The notes under the pieces are model-generated. The model was given only the letters and a program-made list of their open reading frames with translations. It had not been told where the DNA came from and did not search any database. Below, piece by piece: positions 36,572 through 47,395 of a DNA stretch of 64,000 bases. This DNA comes from Didymodactylos carnosus (lineage: Eukaryota; Rotifera; Eurotatoria; Philodinida; Philodinidae): assembly GCA_905250885.1 (NCBI GenBank), contig CAJNOQ010000055.1, forward strand, positions 1 to 64,000. The letters run 5' to 3'. The first letter of the stretch is position 1, and each line of letters begins with the position of its first letter. The translations under genes and the position numbers were made by a program.

Positions 36572-36954
36572 TCCCTAGTCCACTCTCCCTAGAAAAATTC
36601 CTAGGGGTCTACCTAACAAATTTTGCAGAGAGTTGTAAGGAAGTCTCTAGGGATTTCTCAGAAAGTCCCCAAAACGAATAAATGCTATAATAAATAAAAA
36701 AGATGTCCCTGTTTAAACTTTCACGTTTTATATACTTCTGCAGACGCAAAACAAAACAGTGAATATGTTGCGCATTCTCCTTAAGAATCTTTAGAGAGTC
36801 ACCAGCGAATCACCAAGGGCTTCATTATTTCTCCCCACTTCCTGAAAATCAAGGAGCCACCAGGGATTTTACAGGGAATCCCTGAGAACTTCCTAGGAAT
36901 TTCACGTTTTTTTGAGGATTCACCGACGACTTCGTCAGGGAAAGTGGACTAGGG
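36572..36954. mobile_element. TIR element (CCCTAGTCCACT ends)
   Basis: Ends CCCTAGTCCACTCTCCCT and its near complement AGGGAAAGTGGACTAGGG. The interior is dense in CTAGGG, CAGGGA and TCCCTGA-type words in both orientations. Non-coding. I found no convincing target duplication. Confidence 0.65.
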
Positions 36955-37055
36955 CTACGACATCGTTATCATGTACGAATGCACAAGGTGTCTCTAATCG
37001 TGATATGTCAGTTGAATTAATTGCATTTTGGAAAATATAAAAACAGCAAAGATCT

Positions 37056-37383
37056 AATGACAAATCTTTGAAGTTGTTAAATTTCTCATGAACAAGTATC
37101 CTGATAAACAAGTGTACATTCGATTCGATCATCAGCAAGAACACACATTGAGTATTGATTAACTATATCTGTTGCTAGTTCATCATTAAGTTTAACACCA
37201 TTCAATAATCCAATTCAATTCCCAAAATGTTTTAAATGTCAATATCAATCGAATAATCTGATGCCTTGTATTACATGCCCAAGATATATATGTTGTAATT
37301 GCATTGGTTTTAATAATTCTCAATCCTACTCATGTATATTTTGTACAGTTAAAAACTCAAACATATTTGTCGATGAGTTCTGA
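37056..37383 (+). pseudogene. Cys-rich zinc-finger-like remnant
   Basis: A 75-codon frame without ATG (37159-37383) encodes a compact Cys cluster: FPKCFKCQYQSNN, MPCITCPRYICCNC and YSCIFC. The spacing is C-x2-C-x9-C-x2-C-x4-C-C-x2-C-x11-C-x2-C, typical of paired zinc-binding sites (RING/PHD/ribbon-like). Just upstream (from about 37056, another frame) are 33 codons that also read protein-like (EVVKFLMNKYPDKQVYIRF). The frames do not join cleanly and no splice signals explain the switch, so this is more likely a decayed host gene than an active one. A MITE is inserted right at its stop codon. Confidence 0.4.
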
Positions 37384-37389
37384 ATAAAC

Positions 37390-37685
37390 CAGAGGTGCAG
37401 AACCTTACACAAAATCCAAAAATTTCCACAACCGAAAAATTTTTTCCCAAAAATTTCCACAAGCCATTTTTTTACAAGGATTATTATTCTTCAGCAGTTA
37501 CTTATGAAGGGAGCAATTTCCTTTAAAGGTTTTTTCCCTTGATTTTCTCCGTGCTTAACACTTTTTAGAATTCCTCAAAGTTTCCTAGTGTCGACGATTT
37601 CCCATAAATTTCCACAGTAAAGACATTTTTTCAAAATTTTTCCACAACCGGCCGGTTGCGCAAACGTAAGATTCTGCACCTCTGG
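37390..37685. mobile_element. hAT-like MITE with 8-bp target duplication
   Basis: Terminal repeats CAGAGGTGCAGAA and TTCTGCACCTCTG are flanked by perfect 8-bp duplications GAATAAAC (37382-37389 and 37686-37693). The 8-bp duplication and the CAG...CTG ends are hAT hallmarks. The interior repeats AAATTTCCACAA-type words in both orientations and has a GGCCGG patch near the right end. Non-autonomous. Confidence 0.85.
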
Positions 37686-37693
37686 AATAAACT

Positions 37694-38142
37694 ATAACTT
37701 CATACGCCGATAAATTATCACCGATAAATTCATCACCGATAGATTGATTGAGTGTCGATAAATCTCAACCATAGTCAGTTTGGATGTTTCGACTCCAAGT
37801 AAGGCAGCTGACCTTAGGTGGACTGTTTTAAAAAAACGTTTGATGTAACATGAAGAGAATTGTACGAGGTTTATGAAAAGTTGAACTTGTTCGTGATCTG
37901 ATTGTTAATTGAGGTGCTAATTAAATGTTTCTTATAATTTTAGTGAACGAAAGACCGTTCAAAAACAGCAGTATTCATATTCTCTACAGGAAGCGATAAA
38001 AATACACTTTTTTTATCCGATTTTTACATATATGATAGAGCGCATGGTTCTGAACAATTGTGCCGTTTAGCATGGTATCAAAATCTGTTTCTGAAAGACA
38101 GCAGAAGTTATTTTCTGTCTATCCCATGCGATTTGCACGGAG
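37694..38142. other. No gene seen
   Basis: Spacer between repeats. A short repeated ATCACCGATA tract lies near 37717-37745. Confidence 0.4.
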
Positions 38143-38690
38143 TGTCCATAATTACCCCATGCAAAATAGCTGAGTGTCCATAATTACCCCAAGCGAGAAA
38201 AATAGAAAAAACGGCTATGTTCGTATAATTTCGCAATTTCTAATTAATTAATCAAGGATGTGTCCAAAGGACTAGCAATTTACAACGTAGATAGAGCTCA
38301 AAATTCTCTACAAGATGATATAATTTTTAATCAGAAAGGTAAAACTTTGCCGTTAACAAAAAGTTGTTTTACTTTCCTCCAGCCATTTCTGCTGGACTGT
38401 CCATAATTACCTCAGCGAGACACACTGACTGTCCATAATTACCCCAGCGAGACACACTGACTGTCCATAATTACCCCAAATGGAGTAATTCTGGACAGTT
38501 GGTAGGAGCTCTCTGGAAATTGATGAGTACTAATTAATCTTATTGAACTTTAACAAGATTTTTATACTAGTAGATAGAGAAATGTTCGGTCTATCTATCT
38601 GCGAAGTGTCGTTTTTTCCCGAGTAAAAATGCTTCAGGTACGCTCAAAATACTGTAAAAATTCGAGAGGCTGTCCAGAATTACCCCAATT
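38143..38690. repeat. Array of TGTCCATAATTACCCC motifs
   Basis: The motif occurs in direct orientation at 38143, 38175, 38398, 38430, 38462 and, slightly changed, 38671. It is inverted once at 38482-38497. Two 32-bp units (38397-38428 and 38429-38460, motif plus AGCGAGACACACTGA) are in tandem. Non-coding. Possibly the interior or ends of a fold-back element like its neighbours. Confidence 0.7.
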
Positions 38691-39182
38691 TACTCTATAG
38701 GGAGTTTCATCTTTTAGTATCGAACGTACCACCTTGACAAGGTTTACCTTTTCTTTCGTACTATACTATATCAGCATAGTGCAAGGTGATAAGAGTATTT
38801 ATCCAAGTCAACTTTTATATGTGTCTTTTCTCAGACACATATTATGATAAAAATAGAGACGAATAAGAGTCATGATAGGAAAAATGGACCGCAACATAAT
38901 TAACATCGATCTTGCATCGTCCCGTCACGAACTGCCGATTCGATTCGATCGTGCTAAGAATAACATTTTTCAGTAGATGGAAATCATCAATAATTAGCGA
39001 TTGCAATAAAATATTTGAAAACGGCGGGTGCTTTTAGTATGAGAATGGGAAAATCCCATATGGTTTCTTACGCATATGAAGTCTTATAGCGAACAGGTTA
39101 CGCGATTGAGTTGCACCGATGACAAGAACGTTGACTTAGGTTGATCTTGCTATCTTCCTGTTACTTCCAGCGTTAAAATACC
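38691..39182. other. No gene seen
   Basis: Non-coding spacer between repeats. No supported feature. Confidence 0.4.
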
Positions 39183-39709
39183 CAGGTCAAAAAGTCGCAC
39201 CGTAGGATCCTACACGATTCTACCATAGGATCCTACGAAAATCTTGCAGGATCTTGTAGGAAAACCTCCAAGTCAACAAAATCCTACTGTAAGATTCTTG
39301 TACGATCCTGTAGTCAGATCTTACAGATCCTTGCAAGATTCTACAGGATCCGTGCGAAGATCGGTGTGAAAATTTACGCCTAAAAGAATTTTTCATTTTC
39401 TATAGTAGAGTTGTATTTATACTAGAGTGACTACAAAACACGCCAATGATTGTGTTCTCGTATCGAAAAAGGAAAGAAAATATATACGGAACAAAAAATA
39501 GGAATCCTACACAAGATCTTACCGTAGGATTTTGTAAGAAATGCAGCAGATTCCTATTATAGAAATCCTATAGGATTTTTGCTCCCGTTCTATATCAAGA
39601 ATCCTCATAGAATCCTGCCGTAGAATTTCATTGGACCCTACAATAGGGATCCTATGAAATCCTATTACCAGTAGGATTCTATAGGATCGTAGTAGGATTG
39701 TTTGACCTG
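39183..39709. mobile_element. TIR element with AGGATCCTAC-rich interior
   Basis: Short ends CAGGTCAAA and TTTGACCTG enclose about 500 bp dominated by variants of AGGATCCTA and GATCCTAC in both orientations (39205-39360 and 39500-39695), separated by an unrelated AT-rich stretch. The motif is itself palindromic, so the element can form many small hairpins. Non-coding, no clear target duplication. Confidence 0.7.
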
Positions 39710-39804
39710 AGTAGATCTAGCGATAAACAAACAAATAAATAAATTTCCTGAGAAATACTAGACAGATATGCCGTACATTCAGGAATGTGTTTTTTGGAGG
39801 AGGC

Positions 39805-40191
39805 CACAGTTGTAACCGGATCGGCAGACAGGCCGGTCACTGGTCGGCCAGATCCGGCGTAAAAGTTTAGACCGACCGATCTCCACCGGTCTTTTGTCCG
39901 TCTAGAAAGATTTTCAAACCGGCCGGTGATTGACCGGTTTTTTGGCTGTTTTGAAATTCTTAGCATTTTTCTCTTCTTCACTAAACAAGAAAAGAGTTTT
40001 TCTACCCTCTTGTCCGTCTTGAAAATATTTGAAAACCGGTTGGTTTTCTGCTGGTGGTGCTGTTTTCTAAAAGATTTTTGAAAACCGGCATGTCTTCTGC
40101 CAGTTTTTTACTAGTCTAAACCCATTTTTGGACCGACCGATGACCTGTCGGCCCGATCCGGCCTCTTATTTTTAGATCAGTTACAACTGTG
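39805..40191. mobile_element. hAT-like element with GGCCGGT-rich interior
   Basis: Terminal repeats CACAGTTGTAAC and GTTACAACTGTG. The flanking 8-mers GAGGAGGC (39797-39804) and GAGAAGGC (40192-40199) differ at one position, consistent with an 8-bp target duplication. The interior is full of ACCGGCCGGT, GACCGACCGAT and CCGGATC-type words in both orientations and is strikingly GC-rich for this window. Confidence 0.75.
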
Positions 40192-40232
40192 GAGAAGGCA
40201 TCACTTAGTAACGGAAGCTTTTCAGCAATAGG

Positions 40233-40470
40233 CAGATTTCCAAAAAAGAAAATCTCCGAAATTACCAAAATTTTCTAATGTCCTTTCAAAACATTCATGC
40301 ACATAAACGGAAATTTCTGCGAAATTCCAGTAATTACTATTATATGAGAAAGAAATTTCTGAATTTTCAGATACATGTTAGCAAAAATTTTCCGTTCATG
40401 CGCATGAATGTTTTGAAAGGGCATTAGAGAAATTTTGGTAATTTCGGAAATTTCCTTTTTTAGAAATCTG
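40233..40470. mobile_element. Fold-back element with 80-bp arms
   Basis: Arms at about 40233-40316 and 40390-40470 match closely. They contain CAGATTTC at the ends, GAAATTACCAAAATTT and CATTCATGC on the left, with complements on the right. AATTTCC-type words recur in the spacer. CAG...CTG ends, no target duplication found. Confidence 0.75.
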
Positions 40471-40689
40471 AACATATCTCAAGTTTTTTGATTTTAAGTG
40501 CTCAAAACTTTTTATTCTTTTGGTTACTAAAAACTCTTGGAAACGAAAATGTTTATCCTCTCTAATTGTAGATCATCTTTACTTAATATGTATATATTAC
40601 CAAATTGTATCCAAAAGTTGAATGCGACTGCTATTTACGAGTCACAGAGTAGACCCAAAAAGTAAGGTCGAGCAAACACATGACGTACC

Positions 40690-40768
40690 TTAACACATTC
40701 ACGGCCATATACATCGAATGACGTATTCACGTCATATATTTCAGCATATCTGGCAGTGAATGTGTTAA
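40690..40768. mobile_element. 79-bp TTAA-flanked piggyBac-like MITE
   Basis: Starts TTAACACATTCACGGCCA and ends TGGCAGTGAATGTGTTAA. TTAA is the invariant target site of piggyBac transposons, and the CACATTCAC ends are near-perfect inverted repeats. A minimal non-autonomous copy. Confidence 0.7.
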
Positions 40769-40842
40769 TTTAAAGTGACGGTACAGCTATATCATACTTA
40801 GAACACGTGAACACTATAGCTATTTTGTATCTAAAACAATCA

Positions 40843-40922
40843 TAAGAGTGGGCCAGAATTACTGGAACGTTTCAGTAGTGATTAGTAGTTAATTCATTCC
40901 AGTATTTCTGGTTCACTCTTTA
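40843..40922. mobile_element. 80-bp TA-flanked hairpin element
   Basis: Arms TAAGAGTGGGCCAGAATT and the near complement ending GGTTCACTCTTTA have two to three mismatches, and both begin or end at TA as in Tc1/mariner-type insertions. The central spacer is about 30 bp. Superfamily call tentative. Confidence 0.55.
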
Positions 40923-40999
40923 TGAGATGTTTGCAAATCATTTGTACCGTTTGAACATAAAATATTATCATGTTTATATCTCGTGCAGGCTGTAAACGA

Positions 41000-41868
41000 T
41001 TTTTGCAGAGAATATTCCCTACAAACCGTCACGCTATAAACCGTTTTTTCAGAACGAAAACAGGAATAAAACTCTACTCAACTATAGACAAACGATAAAC
41101 CGAAGGTGGGAAAATAGAACTGCATAAAAAAGAAATGTAGGAACATGATTAATAGTGCCGCTGTTTTGAATTTCATCATATCCTTTATTTTCTCTGGATA
41201 TTCAACCTTAACCGGTCATTTTCAATATAAAACTACTCAGAAGTTGTTGCCCTTGTAAGATTTTGAAATCTAGGAAGCTTATTGTTAAACTCAACATTAA
41301 ATAGTTCTGAGCTGAAAACAGGCTTTCCTGGCTGAATGTCCCTTCACATTTTTTTCTTGCTTTTGCTGTATCTTCTGCTGTATCCGTGTTACTCTATATA
41401 AATTTCTTCTTATTACAAATACAACTTGGGATGGAGAACATATAACAAAGTCTTAATTCTTTGATGTTAGGAAAACATCACGGAAAACATCGTTTTTTGG
41501 CAGTAAAAACTAACTTTTCTCGCTTAAATTAGAATGAAATACACATTTATTATATATAAATCGATAGCTCTTTTCGAGGCACATCTAACCCAATCGAATT
41601 TTGTTAATAGAAACAAAGCAATTTTTTTCGATGTTCCTGGGGGATACCAAAGGTAAAGAGAGTTCCTTTAGGATCTCTTTGAGTTTTTGGCATATCATCT
41701 CTGTCAAATAGTGGTAGTGTGGAAACTATCATTTTTCTTAACGTCTTTAGCAGTAGTATCAACTAACATCAGCGAAAAAGTTTCAAATCAATTTCGACTT
41801 TTCACAACAATTTGTGCCGAAACGGTGCAATTGGCAATATGCAATTGTCTAATATGTAGGATGTAAAA
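41000..41868. other. No gene seen
   Basis: Non-coding. A short AAACCG/TAAACGA-like repetition occurs at about 40990-41110. No supported gene. Confidence 0.35.
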
Positions 41869-42234
41869 GAGAACGGTTCGCACTTTTTAAAGAACGGATA
41901 ACATTGTTTGGAGAACGGTTTTGAATTTGTATGATTCATATCTGACGTAGCCTCCTGAGCTATGGTGATATTTATCCTCAACCATCATGAGTTTTCGAAA
42001 TTATCGAATTAGTAAAATGTACATCTTATTCAAAAGAATCAAAATCAATAAGTAAATTTCGAAACGAAAACAAATAACGTGTTACGATGTCTATTTCAAC
42101 AATGCCAAGCGCATACTACATGTTTTATTTTCAATCTCGTCTAAAAAATTCAAAAACCGTTCTCCAAACAAGGTTATCCGTTCTCTTCTCAACGATAAAA
42201 AATATGTTCTCTGAAAAATGCGAACCGTTCTCCT
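41869..42234. mobile_element. Fold-back element with GAACGG motif
   Basis: The left arm (41869-41932) has GAGAACGGTTCGCA, AAGAACGGATAAC and TTTGGAGAACGG. The right arm (about 42150-42234) carries the complements in reverse order, including CCGTTCTCCAAAC and TGCGAACCGTTCTCC. GAACGG is thus repeated several times within each arm. Non-coding. Confidence 0.75.
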
Positions 42235-42300
42235 AAAAGTGGAAAACCGTTCCCTTGTAAATTTTTGTCCATATACATATATCGGAGTTGAGATTGGAAT

Positions 42301-43070
42301 CTAGATGAATTTTGAATACGCCTAGGTGAGATTAGAATTCATCGGCATTCCAATGTGAACTGACAAACTGGACTAGGTGAATTTAGAATTTAAATTCATT
42401 CCATAGAAAAGGAAACAACCTAATTTACAATATGTTAAAATAAACTATTTTTTTCGAAAAAATCAACTCCAGGGTATTTTTTAATACTGAATTCGATTCT
42501 GACATTGTTTCTTTTAATTATAACCGTAAAAGATATGCTCACTTTTCTATAAAGCATGCATATTGTTAAAGTTGTTGACGTTGATATGGTTTATTCAACA
42601 AAATATAAACAACCAATAATAGTTTATAAAGATTTATATGGAAACTTTCTTTTTATCCAAAATTTAAATTTTGTTTCAAGCGTTTTATACTCATCGGATT
42701 TGAATACCTGTAATATCTGATCATGCAATGTACATTGTATAGTGTATTGTGCACGTTTATATGGATAAAGAGTAGAAACATAAGACTCAAATTAAGTCGT
42801 AAGACAACTCTATTGTACAATTTCTATATCACAACAAAAAGATCTTTTTCTGTTTTCTTCTTGAGATATCAGATTATTTTCCTTGTTCCCCTTTCTATCG
42901 AATGAATTTAAATTCTAAATTCACCTAGTCCAGTTTGCCAGTTCACATTGGAATGCCGATCCTAGATGATTGAGTTTAGAACCAGTCGTGTCGCAACTAG
43001 TTGATGTTCGAATTCCAATCTTAGCAGTTGAAATTTGAATTCTAATCTCGCCTAGGCGTATTCATACCTA
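42301..43070. mobile_element. Fold-back element with 100-bp or longer arms
   Basis: The left arm 42301-42404 and right arm 42900-43070 share the complements of GCATTCCAATGTGAACTG, CTGGACTAGGTGAATTT and TACGCCTAGGTGAGATT. The right arm has an extra internal segment carrying GAATTC-type words. About 500 bp of AT-rich DNA separates the arms, without coding signals. Confidence 0.75.
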
Positions 43071-45076
43071 AGACTATGGCCAAATAAATAAGAGATCATT
43101 TACTATCAATCGATTTGAAGAATACTGCAAATAAAAACAAATCTTTTGAGTCTTGCAGAAAATTGCTGACAGTTAGAATTTAGCTAAAGACGCATTTTTA
43201 TATTGAATCAAATAGATATTTTATGTTGAGATCGTAATGCTAAAGACATTGGCATGTTGACATCGTAAGTTTTAGTCGCCTATATTCAGTCTTAAGTCAT
43301 AGTTTTTCTTATTAACGTCAAATCGCCGAAGATATAATATATAAGACATGTTTTGTTTTTCATCATTTGTCTTGTAACACATATATTCCTGTATATCTAG
43401 TTTCCCATATAAATGCATTTTACGTAATATTTAAAGATATTATGCACGATCAAATAGAGCTAATAAACTGTTTTTTAGTTCGTTTGTCTGCGTATCTATA
43501 TCTAATTCATGGACAAGTATGAATTCACGATCAACAACAGAATGAAAAATCGAAAATAAAAGTCAACAACTTTTCTATTTTGCAGTTGTATATGATACCT
43601 TTGATATTTATATATGACAAAATAAACTACTGTCCAAAAAAACATTTGTGTAGTTTAAAAAATTTATTTATGCAGTTTTTTTTATGTCTCATTGAGCTCA
43701 TCGTCTTATTTTCTAAACTTCGATAATGGAATCATGGACTATATATATCCTAAAATGACGTACAGATAGCTCGTTATGCGAATACATAACAAATTATGCT
43801 AGACAATAAAATATGTCTAAACTATGTACAAACACAAATTGTTTGCATTTTACAAAAAATCAAGTAGTTTCGATATTTCGATCATACCACGAAAACAATC
43901 GATGATCTATCTACTTGGACCAAATCGTTTCTCTCTTGGAGAATTTATTATCGGATTTCAATGGACAAGCGTAGTGTGTCCAACATGAACGAACAAATCT
44001 TCTAACTAAGAATGCAAAGATATTTAGTTCTATATCTTCCTATTCCATGTGTGTACGTAGCACTGGCCAAATATTGACTGCAAAATTTTATTTTTCGTTG
44101 TTTGGCTGTATCAATTAGAAGCAAACCATTTCATGGCCTGGATATTATTTTGAGGTGTGGCAGTGTTGTATACTCTTGATTCTGACTTTTCCAGTCCTCC
44201 ACTAAGCCCTCATTTATGCTAGATATCTGGAGCCATCTAGCAAATAACCTTTAAACTGAGGGTGGATGGAGCTAATCCCATCTTGCTTTCTAAGATCTTT
44301 TATTTTTTCTCTAGCAAAATGATTTTTTGAAATTAGAAACTGGCACTCTCCAAAAAGATCATTACCCCCCAAAAAAAATCGTTACTCGTTTCTAATTACA
44401 TTGTGAGCATGTTCGCCAAAAAAATTGTGTCTAATCAGGATCAAAACCATGAAATGGGTATAATGCCTAATCGACACATCTTTTCAAGTATGTAGCAGTT
44501 CTTATTATCGACATACTTCCAATAAATGAGAGAAGATACCTACATGAAAAACAATTTTCAACAAAGTTATTCAAACAATCATGTTTGTCTAGAAGAGTGC
44601 ATGTATACCTTTCGATTAAGCAAAACCGTGTAGTCAGTGTCATTATATTCTCTATCTCAGAGAAAAATGGTCATAAAATACCTACAAACAAATATGTGTG
44701 ATAGGTGCACAAAAGGTATGCTGTAGCAAATCTCAATCTGCCATAATCCTTTACACTCTGCCAGGGGTGCTAATGGAATGGGATGAGACGGTTTATCTCA
44801 TCCCATTTTCAAAAAGTAGTTATTTTTTTAAACTCCCATTAATATCTGCACGTTTGAATTATCAATAAATTGCAGTAAGTTTAAACCACTTTGAAACAAT
44901 TCAGAACGTTGCTCTTTTATTATAGTAATATACACCAATAGCATTGAGTTCATCGTTTTAATGTTTTTTTCGACGAAAATCAATAATTTACAAAAAAAGC
45001 ACAAATTGTACAAATAATTTTATGAAATAGAGTCTATTATACAGATAGATATAAACAGTGTACTTGTACAAACTGT
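43071..45076. other. No gene seen; small hairpin near 44.8 kb
   Basis: A perfect short stem, AATGGGATGAGA and TCTCATCCCATT, lies at about 44777-44808, roughly 270 bp below the end of the KIAA1143 homologue. Otherwise AT-rich and featureless. Confidence 0.45.
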
Positions 45077-45798
45077 TCATTCCTCATCGCCATCGATGGA
45101 TGTCATAAAAGAAAGTCTCTGATTATTTCCTGATTTTGAATTCGACACTTTTTTCTCTGCATTATCACCAACATCTTTAATATTTTTAACCTGTTCAGAT
45201 GAATGTTGAGTAATTGATTGATTATTCGATAATCCAGTTTTCCGCTTTATTGCTTTTGAAGTTGTTGACGCAACGTCCACAATAGTATGTTCACTTGACG
45301 ATTTTGTTGATCTGCTTGGCTCATCACCAACTGATGTTGTTTTTTTCTGTGGTCTTCGAAATAACAGACGTCCTGTTGTACTGATGCACTTTCGCTCATC
45401 TTCCTCTATGATTGAATAAAAGATTATCGTTCCATAGCATAACATAAAACTGAAATGAGCGTACCTTCTTTCACCCTTTTTAACTCTTTTTCAACTTCTT
45501 CTTTACTAAGATCACTGCTTGCCAATTGAACAACTTGTGGTTTTTCATCTTCACGTCGAAATTCATCGTTCTGTTCATCATCATCATCGATATCATGTCT
45601 GGCAATCCTGCGCTAAGCAAAACAAACAAAAATATAACATGCAATCTTTTATGATAGAGACAAACGAAGCTATCTGGTAATTTTACAAACTTTTTCATCC
45701 ACATCCACTGGAGCTTGATAACCAGTACGTTCTTTGAAACGTCTGATAAATGCAGGCTCATGTCCTTTATCGTACAGAAGTTTCGCTCTCTTTGACAT
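45077..45798 (-). CDS. KIAA1143: KIAA1143 homologue
   Basis: Three exons join in phase: 45798-45691, 45612-45465, 45405-45077, giving 194 aa. The N-terminus MSKRAKLLYDKGHEPAFIRR followed by FKERTGYQ matches the family signature (EPAFLxRFKERVGY in vertebrates). The middle has an acidic stretch, then DEKPQVVQL and DLSKEEVEKELK, matching the conserved PQVVxLKKGDLSxEEV. After the last intron come GRLLFRRP (family GRIIYRKP) and a Ser/Lys-rich tail ending RLSFMTSIDGDEE, like the conserved LLSFDNEDE. The protein is conserved in animals but its function is not well established. Introns are 78 and 59 nt. Confidence 0.88.
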
Positions 45799-47395
45799 AA
45801 TTTATCTAAAAATGTAAACAGCAAAAAGATGCATACAATATTAAGAGAAAAAATTATAACCAATACAGGTAAGAAAGATGCTCTTGTTTCTTGTAAAGAA
45901 AACTTTATCGAAAAGCTTAATATTCGCTTTTTACTTTTGCTCTTCCAGTATTCTGTATATTTCTTTCTTAAAGATTATAGAATAGTTTTCTTAAAACTAT
46001 CTGCCAGTCATTATCATCATGTTATGTAGTCGTTTTTCTAATCGACGGCTATTTTTGACAATAACACACAATGAGTCCAATTGGTCGAAGTCGCATCTTA
46101 GATGTCGTGTTATGCTAGCGAAGGCATTTGTTTTTACTAATTTTTTTCTAAATCCTGTTTCTTTGGAAACATTTTATTTGATCAAGATCAAACAGTAACT
46201 TTGTTTCACGGGAAAAGCTTTTAATGAGCAACAATAATCCCTATACTTCTGTTTTTGTTGCTGTTGACCTGATGCGTACACTAATAGAGCAGTTGCTATT
46301 CGCTCAAACATCATTCAAAAAACTAGTTCATTGAATATTAAGTCCATAGTTTCGAATATCTAGGCGAACAAAATGTGATAATACTGCTCAACTCAACGTA
46401 GATCTAATATTAAATCGACTGTTCCAGTCAAAGTACAATAACAACAGCATCCGAAAGGCAGCAGTACTGCTATGAAAACGTTAATTAATGGAAACGCCTT
46501 CCTTTACTTTATCTAGAACATAAGAAATCATTCAATAAAAATTAAAACAAATTATTGAATGAACGATACATTTTATTTTACTTATCCTCATTAATCTCAG
46601 TCTTAGGCATGTATTTAATTGGAGAAAACTGAAGTGCTTTTAAAAATAATTTAATTTAATTAAACCAACTCACAAAAACTTGAAATTGATCAATGAATAT
46701 TATAGAACTGAAAAAGAAAAGCTGCTATTTGTTGTTTGTTGCTGATGAATAAGATTAGTTTTATCAGGTGTATTATTCATGTAAGAGTGACTACTTAAAT
46801 AGTACACGATGTACTGTAGTAAAAGCATACGTATGAGCATTGTTATGTGAAATTAAAAGACTTTAGTTTACAATCAGGTATTAGCTGTTCATGCTCTTAT
46901 TGATTACTGATGTTACTAAACGTTTAAACATTATACTGCTACCGTTAATTATTAAAATCATCTTTCACTCATACATTTTGTAATATCTCTGAAAAGTTTT
47001 ATATTGAACAACAACTATGCATTATAATAAATATTGATTTCATATTATCGTTCAAAGAAATCTTATTTTACGCCTAAATCTCAAATAGGAAATTTGCTTG
47101 AATTTACTGATCGAATTTCGCTCATTTTTTTCTTGATTGAGCATAAGTATATTTTTTCTGAAGTAAAACGAAGACAAAAAAGACAACAAATCTTTTAAGT
47201 AAACATAAGAAAAAAACAGAAGAAGCATTTAAAAACAGAATGATTAAACACGAATTGTTTGCTCTTTAAAAAAAAGGAGAAGAAACGAAAAAAAGAATCC
47301 AATAAAAAAATCAAATTCAAAATGATGACGATCCTCCTTCTTTCCTAATTGATCTAATGAGTCGGCGATCAAAATCACCTATTAAAAACATACAG
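45799..47395. other. Intergenic between the KIAA1143 and UBA1 genes
   Basis: Should contain the KIAA1143 promoter and the UBA1 3' end. No exon, RNA gene or repeat supported. Confidence 0.45.

Noticed and set aside
36935-37144. Minus-strand ORF of 69 codons
   Set aside because: Overlaps the right end of a TIR element and lies antisense to the Cys-rich remnant. No motif.
38143-38690. CRISPR-like array
   Set aside because: Repeats are irregularly spaced, one copy is inverted, and the setting is clearly eukaryotic. Better explained as transposon-associated repeats.
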